NCBI GenBank assembly: GCA_030640695.1
Contig: DAOWIX010000003.1
Location: 1 to 9,395, forward strand
DNA length: 9,395 nucleotides
DNA from: Deltaproteobacteria bacterium
Lineage (GTDB): Bacteria; Desulfobacterota; Anaeroferrophillalia; Anaeroferrophillales; Tharpellaceae
Direction: 5' to 3'
The position numbers and the translations under genes are program-made. Below, piece after piece: positions 1-6,381 of this stretch; within the stretch, counting starts at the first letter, position 1, and every line of letters starts with the position of its first letter. Below the pieces are notes generated by a model. The model was not told the DNA's origin and ran no database searches. It saw only the letters and a list, made by a program, of their open reading frames with translations.

Positions 1-229
1 GGCTGCAGTTTTCAAAAGCACTGTTTTATCCATTTAAATTAAACCTGATACTACTATAAAATGCTCTAAGCCGAATTAAGCGAAATCCAAAGTCTTCCAA
101 TCACATCTGAATGACCACTATTCGATCAGGCTGGATACTAACCAAGAGCGCCTGTAGAGTCAAGCCTTTTCCGACCTCTTTTTCGAGATCCTCAAATTGG
201 CTCTGGCACCGGTTTTCTTAACAATTATC

Positions 230-256
230 TTGACATCACCTGACAAGATGTGTCAA
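230..256. promoter_or_regulatory. Inverted repeat TTGACA-N15-TGTCAA, possible operator/promoter
   Basis: TTGACA (230-235) and its exact reverse complement TGTCAA (251-256) are separated by 15 nt. The left arm is also a perfect sigma70 -35 hexamer, but the hexamer 17 nt downstream (TCAACT) matches the -10 consensus at only three of six positions. A two-fold symmetric site of this size upstream of an acyl-CoA operon could bind a dimeric repressor, but it is about 150 nt from the start codon. The symmetry is seen; the role is a guess. Confidence 0.25.
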
Positions 257-394
257 CTCTAAACACTGCAGAAGCATTATAACACAAACATTTTTTGTAT
301 ATCCACCGACAGATCACAAGCACCCACAATAAGCAAAAATAGCATTTGACTAATAACAATTCAAGTGAAAATTACTTTGTAGAGCCAACTTGAA

Positions 395-400
395 GGAGGA
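395..400 (+). promoter_or_regulatory. Strong Shine-Dalgarno GGAGGA of the crotonase gene
   Basis: GGAGGA, preceded by AA, is near-perfectly complementary to the 16S rRNA 3' end and lies 5 nt before the ATG at 406. It decides the start of the gene and predicts efficient translation. Confidence 0.85.
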
Positions 401-405
401 GCAGC

Positions 406-1209
406 ATGACGTACGAAACAGTAATTTATGAACGTCAGGATGGAGTCGGTATTCTTCGTTTGAACCGGCCGGAAAGAATGAATGCGGTTATCGAACAGCT
501 CTACCTTGATATCCAGTCCGTTCTAGTGGAAGCTGAAAAGGATGACCAGGTTCGCGCCCTGATCCTGACCGGCTCAGTGCGGCCCAAAGGTAATAAACAG
601 GCTTTTTGTGCTGGCGCTGATTTAAAAGAACATAAAAAAGGAGAGCGGACGGCCTGGCAAAAACGCGAATATATTCTCTTGGCTCATGAAACCACCCGGC
701 TTCTCTATGTCTTTCCCAAACCAGTTATTGTGGCGGTCAACGGCCCAGCCCGCGGAGCCGGCAGCGAGATGGCTTTAAACGGTGATTTTCTCTTAATGGC
801 CGACACGGCATCGATCGCCTTTCCAGAAACCGGCCTCGGCACCTTCGTCGGTGGCGGCGTCACCTCCCACTTAGGCAAACTTATCGGCCGCCAGAAGGCC
901 AAAGAGCTGGTCTTTACGGGCCGGGTCTTAGATGGCAAAGCGGCGGTTGAAATGGGACTTGCCCTCAAATCAGTTCCGGTTGAAGAGCTCATGCCGACAG
1001 CCCTCGAACTGGCTGCGACCATGGCTCAGAAAGCACCAATCTCGATGAAATTCGCCAAAACCATTCTCAATCAGGCAGAAAGCCTTGACCTGCAGACCGC
1101 TTTAATGATTGAAGCGGAGGCAATTTTATCCTGCATGACCACCGAAGATTGGCGCGAAGGAATCGTCGCCTTTGCTGAAAAACGCACGCCAGAATACCAC
1201 GGGAGGTAA
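406..1209 (+). CDS. Enoyl-CoA hydratase/isomerase (crotonase) family protein
   Basis: A 267-residue crotonase-family enzyme, normal length for the family. These cytoplasmic enzymes stabilise an acyl-CoA enolate in an oxyanion hole and mostly add water to 2-enoyl-CoA. The first oxyanion-hole segment FCAGADLKE is at about residues 67-75. The second region, GPARGAGSEMAL (113-124), supplies Glu121, matching the first catalytic Glu of rat enoyl-CoA hydratase. FPETGLG (139-145) supplies Glu141, matching the second. Both acids being present favours a hydratase over an isomerase or thioesterase-type member, but substrate chain length cannot be read from sequence. The C-terminal helices (about 205-267) are the usual trimerisation part. 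The start is fixed by the strong ribosome binding site at 395-400. The gene is the first of a tight pair with the acyl-CoA synthetase 4 nt downstream, so acyl-CoA degradation or fermentation is the likely context. Confidence 0.9.
   Translation: MTYETVIYERQDGVGILRLNRPERMNAVIEQLYLDIQSVLVEAEKDDQVRALILTGSVRPKGNKQAFCAGADLKEHKKGERTAWQKREYILLAHETTRLLYVFPKPVIVAVNGPARGAGSEMALNGDFLLMADTASIAFPETGLGTFVGGGVTSHLGKLIGRQKAKELVFTGRVLDGKAAVEMGLALKSVPVEELMPTALELAATMAQKAPISMKFAKTILNQAESLDLQTALMIEAEAILSCMTTEDWREGIVAFAEKRTPEYHGR
1201..1206 (+). promoter_or_regulatory. Shine-Dalgarno GGGAGG inside the end of the crotonase gene
   Basis: GGGAGG forms the last two sense codons of the crotonase gene and lies 7 nt before the ATG at 1214. 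It selects ATG 1214 over an in-frame ATG at 1172 inside the upstream gene, and implies translational coupling. Confidence 0.75.
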
Positions 1210-1213
1210 AAAT

Positions 1214-3352
1214 ATGATTAGTGACAAGATCCTTAATGCCAATTCAATCGTCGTCGTCGGAGCTTCAAAAACGGTCACCAAGCGCGGTTACCAGGCGATT
1301 CGAATTCTCTTGGAAGAGAAATATGAAGGAACCATCTACGGGGTCAACCCCAAACTTGAAAGTGTTCTTGGAATACCTTGTTACCCCAAGGTTTCAGCCA
1401 TAAGAGAACCGGTTGACCTTGCCCTGATCACGACCCCGGCCGCAACCTTGCCGGCGGTTCTCGAAGATTGCGGCAAAAAAGGGGTTGCCGGAGCCGTGAT
1501 TATCGCTGGCGGTTTCGGTGAACTCGGTGCTAAAGGCAAAGAACTTGAAGCACAGATGGTTGAGACCGCCCGCAAATACAATATCCGCCTGATCGGCCCC
1601 AACACCTCGGGCATGATCAACATGCATAAAAACCTTAATCTGGTCGGCCTCCGCGATGCTCCGAAAGGCAATATCGCCCTGATTTCGCAAAGCGGCAACA
1701 TGGCCCTGACCATGATTACCGAGGCCAAGATAAAAAGCCAGGTCGGATTCTCTTACTACGTCGGGGTCGGTAACGAGTCGGATATCAGCTTCCACGAATA
1801 CCTGGAATTCTTCGAAAATGATCCCAATACCAATGCCATCCTGATGTATGTCGAAGGCATGCGCAACGGCCGCAAATTCCTCCAGCAGGCCTACAAGACG
1901 GCCCGCAAAAAACCGATCATACTCTTAAAAAGCGGCCGTTCGGCGACTGGCAAACGGTCGGCCGGATCACACACCGGGGCTTTAGCCGGGATGTCAGAAG
2001 TCGCCCGTACAGCTTTCAAAAGAGCCGGCATCATCGTTGTCGAGAAATCAGACGAGATGCTGCCCTGTGCCGAAACTCTGGCCAACCTACCACCTATCAA
2101 AAACAATAACGTCGCCATCCTCGCCGATGGCGGCGGCCATGCCACGATCGGCGCTGACGAGTTAACCGATTTAAAGGTCAACCTGCCGGAAATAAATGGT
2201 AAAACCAAAGATAAACTACGCGCCATTCTCCCGGCGGCAGCCTCATTAGCCAACCCTATTGATGTCGCCGGCGGCGCCGACGACAATCCCCAGGTACTGG
2301 CTCAATGCGCTCGCATCCTGCTCCAGGATCCCAATGTCGGCGGCGTTCTGGTGGTTGGACTCTTCGGCGGTTACAGTATCCGCTTTTCGGAAAGCCTGGC
2401 TTATGCCGAAGAAGATACAGCCCACCAACTCGGCAAACTGGTTAAGGAGACCGGCAAACCGATCATCATGCACTCACTCTACAGCTTTGCCAAACCTCAC
2501 TCACTCGACCTTTTGCGCTACTACGGCATTCCGGTCTTCGACTCACTTGAACTGGCCTGTAAATCGATCGGCGTCCTGGCTGAATATGGCGGCTACCTGC
2601 GCGGCTACAAAAGTAAAGTCAAATTTGTCTTCAGCATGGGTGCCAAAGCCAAAGCCCGGGGCCGTGAAATCATGCATACGGCCCGCCAAGAGGGCCGTAC
2701 CGCTCTTCTTGAAAACGAAGCCAAGGAGCTGGTCAGTCTACATGGGGGCATGATCTGCCAGGATTGCCTGGCCCAATCCCCGGAACAGGCGGTGACCATG
2801 GCGGCGGGATTCAATGAGAAGGTGGTCATGAAGATCGTCTCTCCTGACATTCTCCATAAGAGTGATGCCGGCGGGGTACTCCTCAATCTGCGAAAACCAG
2901 ATGATATCCGCAACGCCTATATGGAGATTATCGACAATGCCCGCGAATATAATCCCGAGGCCAACATCAAGGGGGTTCTGGTCGCTCCGATGGCTAATGA
3001 GGGCCTGGAGATTATTATCGGCACCAAGATCGACGATCAGTTCGGACCGGTCATCATGTTTGGTATCGGCGGCATTATGGTTGAAGTTTTAAAAGATGTC
3101 GTCTTTCGCGTCCTGCCAATCTCACCCTACTCGGCCCGCAATATGATCAATGAAATCACATCAGTAAAACTCCTCGACGGTTTCCGGGGCCAACCACCGA
3201 TTGATCGTAAGGCGATCAAACGCCTGCTCCTGACCGTCTCGGAGATTATCGGTTCCTACCCCGAGATTCAGGAGATGGATTTCAACCCGGTAATTGCTTA
3301 CGAAGAGGGGCTTAATGTGGTCGATGCCAGGATTATTCTAAAAAAACCTTAA
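1214..3352 (+). CDS. ADP-forming acyl-CoA synthetase (acetyl-CoA synthetase, NDP-forming), fused alpha-beta
   Basis: This 712-residue cytoplasmic protein belongs to the NDP-forming acyl-CoA synthetase family, which reversibly converts acyl-CoA + ADP + Pi to acid + CoA + ATP through a phosphohistidine. Domain order is that of the fused single-chain form. A CoA-binding Rossmann domain with IVVVGAS (12-18) comes first. Two succinyl-CoA-synthetase-like subdomains follow (about 150-460), with the catalytic-His motif GSHTGALAG (251-259, His253). After a linker (about 470-500) comes an ATP-grasp domain (about 500-712), with KIVSPDILHKSDAGGV (540-555), the glycine-rich FGIGGIMVEVLKD (616-628) and EMDFNPV (687-693). 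All key motifs are intact, so activity is expected; the substrate is unknown. ATG 1214 is preferred because it has a proper ribosome binding site; ATG 1172 would overlap the upstream gene by 38 nt. Pairing with a crotonase suggests energy conservation from an acyl-CoA intermediate. Acyl-CoA synthesis in the reverse direction is also possible, and a protein lysine acetyltransferase of the Pat type is unlikely because no GNAT domain is present. Confidence 0.9.
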   Translation: MISDKILNANSIVVVGASKTVTKRGYQAIRILLEEKYEGTIYGVNPKLESVLGIPCYPKVSAIREPVDLALITTPAATLPAVLEDCGKKGVAGAVIIAGGFGELGAKGKELEAQMVETARKYNIRLIGPNTSGMINMHKNLNLVGLRDAPKGNIALISQSGNMALTMITEAKIKSQVGFSYYVGVGNESDISFHEYLEFFENDPNTNAILMYVEGMRNGRKFLQQAYKTARKKPIILLKSGRSATGKRSAGSHTGALAGMSEVARTAFKRAGIIVVEKSDEMLPCAETLANLPPIKNNNVAILADGGGHATIGADELTDLKVNLPEINGKTKDKLRAILPAAASLANPIDVAGGADDNPQVLAQCARILLQDPNVGGVLVVGLFGGYSIRFSESLAYAEEDTAHQLGKLVKETGKPIIMHSLYSFAKPHSLDLLRYYGIPVFDSLELACKSIGVLAEYGGYLRGYKSKVKFVFSMGAKAKARGREIMHTARQEGRTALLENEAKELVSLHGGMICQDCLAQSPEQAVTMAAGFNEKVVMKIVSPDILHKSDAGGVLLNLRKPDDIRNAYMEIIDNAREYNPEANIKGVLVAPMANEGLEIIIGTKIDDQFGPVIMFGIGGIMVEVLKDVVFRVLPISPYSARNMINEITSVKLLDGFRGQPPIDRKAIKRLLLTVSEIIGSYPEIQEMDFNPVIAYEEGLNVVDARIILKKP

Positions 3353-3372
3353 CCTTGCATCTTGCAATATAT

Positions 3373-3429
3373 AGGGCGCAAACTCTGAGAAGTCGTAATT
3401 TTTCACGATCTTCCCAGAATTTGCGCCCT
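3373..3429. repeat. Long imperfect hairpin between the acyl-CoA synthetase and TauE genes
   Basis: Arms 3373-3396 and 3405-3429 pair over 22 bp around an 8-nt loop (AATTTTTC). The outer 10 bp, AGGGCGCAAA with TTTGCGCCCT, are perfect. Then come an A-C mismatch (3383/3419), 4 bp, a second mismatch (3388/3414), 4 bp, a one-base bulge (3409) and 4 bp. Only three T residues follow the right arm, so it is not a classic intrinsic terminator. It could still stop or attenuate transcription, protect the upstream mRNA 3' end, or be a copy of a dispersed palindromic repeat. Confidence 0.75.
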
Positions 3430-3455
3430 TTACAATATCGGTGTATCACCCAAAA

Positions 3456-3460
3456 GGGAA
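3456..3460 (+). promoter_or_regulatory. Shine-Dalgarno GGGAA deciding the TTG start of the permease
   Basis: AAAAGGGAA ends 3 nt before TTG 3464, and the GGG is 5 nt away. No ATG or GTG lies nearby in frame before the first membrane segment, so this site supports the TTG start. Confidence 0.55.
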
Positions 3461-3463
3461 ATT

Positions 3464-4225
3464 TTGATTATTTTTATAGTGGGCTTGGCAGTCGGACTGC
3501 TCTCGACTATTTTCGGACTCGGAGGCGGAATTATCATGGTTCCGGTTCTGACTGCAATCGCGGGCCTCTCCCATGTTGAGGCGATGGCAACAAGTCTCGG
3601 CACTATTGTCTTGGTTTCAATGTGGAACTCATGGCGCTACAATCGAAAAGGTTTGATCAACTGGAAGATTGTCTTATGGGTCGCATTGGGTTCTGGTATC
3701 TGCGCCGCACTGGCAGCCCGAACCGCCCCACTTTTGCCTGAGAAAGTCCTCGTCGGCCTAATGCTTATAGTCCTCTTGGCCCTGACCTGGAAGACTTTCA
3801 GCTTAGACCATATTGCTGAAAAAAAGAGGAGTACCTCAGGCCATAAGGCAGCTTTAGGAATAGGCTCATTAAGTGGCCTGGTCGCCGGATTTACCGGAAT
3901 CGGCGGCGGTGGCGTCACGACCCCATTAATGCTGATAGCCGGATTGGTAAAAAACCGCAGTGCCGCCCCAACCTCCAATGCCATCATGATCTTTACAGCC
4001 GGTGCCGGGGCGCTAGCCTACGCCCTTAACGGGCCTTTCAGCTGGCCCCGATTCGGATTAATCCAGGCAGATTACTCACTGCTCTTAGGATTAGGTGCAA
4101 TCATCTCCTCATTTGCCGGTATAAAGATAAATCATCTGATCAAACTTAAACTCCGAAAAACTGTCCTCGGCTTCATCCTGCTTTTCATCGCCATGCGTTT
4201 ATTATTCCAACTTATCTCCCTGTAA
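3464..4225 (+). CDS. Sulfite exporter TauE/SafE family (DUF81) membrane permease
   Basis: A 253-residue, very hydrophobic inner-membrane protein with the two-fold repeat of the TauE/SafE family. The signature glycine-rich loop occurs in each half: FGLGGGIIMVPVL (17-29) and TGIGGGGVTTPLML (144-157). I estimate seven or eight membrane segments (about 2-30, 39-55, 66-85, 92-112, 128-150, 170-188, 204-222 and 231-252), with a basic, charged loop at about 110-128. Length is normal for the family. Members move small organic or sulfur-containing anions such as sulfite, sulfoacetate or related compounds. The substrate here cannot be told. The start is TTG, with the ribosome binding site at 3456-3460. 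A 111-nt gap with a hairpin separates it from the acyl-CoA synthetase, so co-transcription is uncertain. It converges on the leftward gene ending at 4290. Confidence 0.88.
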   Translation: MIIFIVGLAVGLLSTIFGLGGGIIMVPVLTAIAGLSHVEAMATSLGTIVLVSMWNSWRYNRKGLINWKIVLWVALGSGICAALAARTAPLLPEKVLVGLMLIVLLALTWKTFSLDHIAEKKRSTSGHKAALGIGSLSGLVAGFTGIGGGGVTTPLMLIAGLVKNRSAAPTSNAIMIFTAGAGALAYALNGPFSWPRFGLIQADYSLLLGLGAIISSFAGIKINHLIKLKLRKTVLGFILLFIAMRLLFQLISL

Positions 4226-4298
4226 AAGCACTAGGGCACCTTGAAAAATTGTCTTTTTGCAGCACCCATCGAGAGTCCTTCGAATTTCATCAACTCTC
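4226..4298. other. Convergent intergenic gap with a weak 6-bp inverted repeat
   Basis: The gap between the permease stop (4225) and the stop of the leftward gene (4290) is 64 nt. GAGAGT (4271-4276) and ACTCTC (4293-4298) form a 6-bp stem with a 16-nt loop that straddles the leftward stop codon. T-rich stretches occur at 4251-4258 and 4299-4303. No strong intrinsic terminator is visible on either strand, although one would be expected between convergent genes. Confidence 0.35.
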
Positions 4299-5690
4299 TT
4301 TCAACAAATTATTCTGCTGATTCAAAATCCGCTTAATCTCCGTCGCAACCTTGCGACAAACAGCGACTGGATGACTACCTTCACACTGCCAACCGAGCTC
4401 TACAGTTTTAATAAATCTACTGATTGCGGCATCGGTCAAGGCCTGAGGGTTGTGAGCCCAGGCGAGCATTCCCTGGGTCTGGTCACGACAACTTAAGTCG
4501 ATATTAAAACCGTACTGAAAGCCTTTGAAAGCCATCAGCACTGGATAGTAACTATAATCGCGTTCCCCTGGAGCCCAGAGTCGCAAAAAAGCATACTCAA
4601 CCACCTCTTTGGCAGTTTGTCCCTCCGAGGCACGGTGTTTACGTCTCTGGATTACCCCGCGCAGCTCGTTGTCAGCCAGCCGCCGTTCGCGCCACTCCCC
4701 TTTTTCATTCCGACCCAGATCACCACCCAGAAGGAAAAGACAGAGATAGTCCTCAAGTTGGGGCTTAAGTTCACCAAAAGCAATTTTTTCGAAATTGAGG
4801 TGCAAACTATGCGGCTTTATCTCCGCAACAAAATTAATGACCTCATCGATATAGAGGGCGACCAGACCGGGATCCATAGAGAGCGGCATCGAAAAACTAC
4901 GCGGATAATCGAGACGCACCAGAGAATATTCATAAAAACCACCCGGCTGGGATCCGATTCGAGGCAGCGACAAAAACGAGCGACCGCGAATGTGAGCATC
5001 AAGATAGCCTCCCAGACGCCAACTTATATCATCAAGAAAAAAGGCCTCATAATATTGCATATTCTGAAAAATAAGATCGCTGATCCCACCCTTGAAGGGT
5101 TTGTCAAACGTGGCAAAACGCCCCAGATTACTGAATTCCAGCTCGACCCCGATCGGAGTATTACCAGGTCGACTATGTCTGGAAAGAAGCCCTGCCAGAT
5201 CATCAAAATCTGCAAACGGCAAGATCTCCGACAACCGGGAGAGCGTTAAAAGGGCATAGGCATAGATACTTCGCTGGTTTTCGGCAATCACCTGCTCAAT
5301 CAGAGAATCAAGCAGGGGAGCGCACTGAGAACGATGATGGTTAAACCAGATTATCGCCGCCAGATTGGGAAAAAAATCGTAATAACAGTCCGGCGAATGG
5401 AAAGGCAGATGCAGCCGCCCCAGATCACGCCGGATCACTTGAACCAGATATCCGAAAAGCAGATGACGGAAAATCAATCTTAAATAGGGTCGGAGAATTT
5501 CTTGCCGGCGCCAGACCCGGCGACTTATCATATGGCGACGATATTGACGGGCAGCGGCGATCTCAAGATTACGGTGGAAAGCGGAAAAAGACTGGGAATG
5601 GGGATTTTGATTTTTAAAAAAAAGAAAACGACGCCGATAGGTAACGCCGATAAATTCACGCAACAACATCAAACGCTCAACCGCAGTCAA
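4290..5690 (-). CDS. Unassigned protein with amidoligase/GCS-like motifs
   Basis: A 466-residue protein I do not recognise by name. Residues 1-170 are helix-rich and full of Arg, Tyr and Phe. From about 175 the pattern recalls the carboxylate-amine ligase fold (glutamine synthetase-like, as in glutamate-cysteine ligase and amidoligases). GVELEF (181-186) offers Glu183 and Glu185, GGFYEYSLVRL (250-260) offers Glu254, and SLHLNF (295-300) follows an amphipathic helix where family members have an HxH-type strand. VVEYAFLRLW, at about 353-362, resembles the late E-x-R strand. Such enzymes join a carboxylate to an amine using ATP and metal. This is motif-level similarity only. The start is uncertain: TTG 5690 has GAGGGGG 11 nt upstream, ATG 5669 has no good ribosome binding site, and in-frame protein-like codons continue up to a TGA at 5772-5774. 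It is monocistronic, with its own promoter at 5841-5869. Confidence 0.7.
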   Translation of the reverse strand: MTAVERLMLLREFIGVTYRRRFLFFKNQNPHSQSFSAFHRNLEIAAARQYRRHMISRRVWRRQEILRPYLRLIFRHLLFGYLVQVIRRDLGRLHLPFHSPDCYYDFFPNLAAIIWFNHHRSQCAPLLDSLIEQVIAENQRSIYAYALLTLSRLSEILPFADFDDLAGLLSRHSRPGNTPIGVELEFSNLGRFATFDKPFKGGISDLIFQNMQYYEAFFLDDISWRLGGYLDAHIRGRSFLSLPRIGSQPGGFYEYSLVRLDYPRSFSMPLSMDPGLVALYIDEVINFVAEIKPHSLHLNFEKIAFGELKPQLEDYLCLFLLGGDLGRNEKGEWRERRLADNELRGVIQRRKHRASEGQTAKEVVEYAFLRLWAPGERDYSYYPVLMAFKGFQYGFNIDLSCRDQTQGMLAWAHNPQALTDAAISRFIKTVELGWQCEGSHPVAVCRKVATEIKRILNQQNNLLKES

Positions 5691-5766
5691 GCGTTGATAG
5701 ACCCCCTCGTAATGGGTCGAACGGAGTTGCTCCGGAAAAAAGAAAGCCAGCGGTCTACACCAGAGT

Positions 5767-5790
5767 AGTGGTCAGTTATCAGTGGTCAGT
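5767..5790. repeat. Heptad tandem repeat (GTGGTCA/GTTATCA/GTGGTCA)
   Basis: AGTGGTCAGT occurs twice (5767-5776 and 5781-5790) around TATC, giving a 7-nt period with consensus GT(G/T)(G/A)TCA. Arrays of this heptad type occur between genes in many unrelated bacterial genomes (from recollection, not searched). It lies between the promoter and coding region of the 466-aa gene, and its sequence supplies the in-frame TGA that limits any upstream extension. Confidence 0.75.
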
Positions 5791-5840
5791 AGAAAAAATT
5801 ATCACCTTACCACTGCAGCTATCCATACAAACTAAGACCT

Positions 5841-5869
5841 TTTATAAACAATTAACCCGACGTGGTCAA
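5841..5869 (-). promoter_or_regulatory. Sigma70-type promoter for the 466-aa gene
   Basis: On the minus strand TTGACC (5869-5864) and TATAAA (5846-5841) are spaced by exactly 17 nt. Each hexamer matches the consensus at five of six positions. Transcription would start near 5834 and cross the heptad repeat, leaving a leader of about 145 nt before TTG 5690. This is the best promoter match in the window. It lies 30 nt past the stop of the small gene at 5899, which supports separate transcription. Confidence 0.65.
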
Positions 5870-5898
5870 CTCCTTTATCCTCTGTAGTCGGTAAATTT

Positions 5899-6381
5899 CT
5901 ATGAATAGTCACCACGGCTATATTTTTCGACCTCAACCCGGGCCATGACCAGAGACTCCTGCATCAAGTCGGCAAGCTCTCCATGCTCAACATGGTCCAT
6001 ATACTCCATCATATCTCTTGATACCTGATCTAGAACCTGAACCGTTTCTCTCATCTTTTCAGGGTCAAGACGTTCTCGATTGAGCCCTTGACGATAGGCA
6101 TCAAGAATATCGATAAGCTGTTCGGTATCTTTGATGCCACGCTCACGCAGGTCAGCAGATTCCGGCAGTCCATCCAGGGCCGTCACTTCATAGACGGGAA
6201 AAGTCGCAAATCCGGGCTGTACAGAGTTACTTTTAAGCACCTCCCCAGAGCCCTGACTTTTCATTTCCTGATCAAGAAGCTTACCGAACTCACCTTTAAC
6301 ATCTTGGCGGTCGGCCGTTGGTTTACTTCCCACACCAGCAACTTGGCCGGCTGAAACTGTATCTATTCCATCAACACTCAT
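5899..6381 (-). CDS. Small acidic protein of unknown function, coupled to hisS
   Basis: A 160-residue soluble protein I do not recognise. Residues 1-60 are rich in Gly, Ser, Gln and Asp and probably disordered, apart from a short amphipathic stretch FGKLLDQEM (32-40). Residues 80-155 are predicted as two or three amphipathic helices rich in Glu, Asp, Met and Arg, including LIDILDAYRQGL (88-99) and LADLMQESLVMARVEVEKYS (136-155). There is no signal peptide, membrane segment or cysteine. ATG 6381 has GGGAG 7 nt upstream and overlaps the hisS end by 11 nt, so translational coupling is likely. A disordered N-terminus with a helical C-terminus is common in secretion or flagellar accessory proteins, but nothing here proves that. 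It is probably the last gene of the hisS unit. Confidence 0.75.
   Translation of the reverse strand: MSVDGIDTVSAGQVAGVGSKPTADRQDVKGEFGKLLDQEMKSQGSGEVLKSNSVQPGFATFPVYEVTALDGLPESADLRERGIKDTEQLIDILDAYRQGLNRERLDPEKMRETVQVLDQVSRDMMEYMDHVEHGELADLMQESLVMARVEVEKYSRGDYS

Larger units (their letters stand above)
1..405. other. Intergenic region, no gene supported
   Basis: This AT-rich stretch has no open reading frame with a start and ribosome binding site that I can support. It holds a possible inverted repeat with a promoter-like hexamer (230-256), a TATAAC at 278-283 without a matching -35, a TTGACT at 346-351 with only weak -10 candidates, and the ribosome binding site of the next gene. If a gene lies to the left, its end is outside the window. 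Confidence 0.6.

Noticed and set aside
204..218. Sigma54-like site TGGCAC-N5-TTCT
   Set aside because: The -24 half is good, but the essential GC of the -12 element is missing.
346..374. Sigma70 promoter with TTGACT as -35 for the crotonase gene
   Set aside because: No -10 at 16-18 nt matches more than three of six positions, so I do not call it.
705..1022. Antisense open frame opposite the crotonase gene
   Set aside because: Codon-structure shadow of the real gene, with no ribosome binding site or recognisable motif.
1172..1213. Earlier in-frame ATG for the acyl-CoA synthetase
   Set aside because: It would overlap the crotonase gene by 38 nt and add residues not typical of the family; ATG 1214 has a well-placed GGGAGG.
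4617..5249. A 210-codon open frame on the + strand opposite the 466-aa gene
   Set aside because: It lies wholly antisense to the leftward gene, has no ribosome binding site, and its Lys/Thr/Ile-rich product shows no domain pattern.
5611..5623. Run of five T and eight A as a programmed frameshift site in the 466-aa gene
   Set aside because: In the reading frame it does not fit the X-XXY-YYZ pattern, and the frame stays open with sensible protein on both sides.
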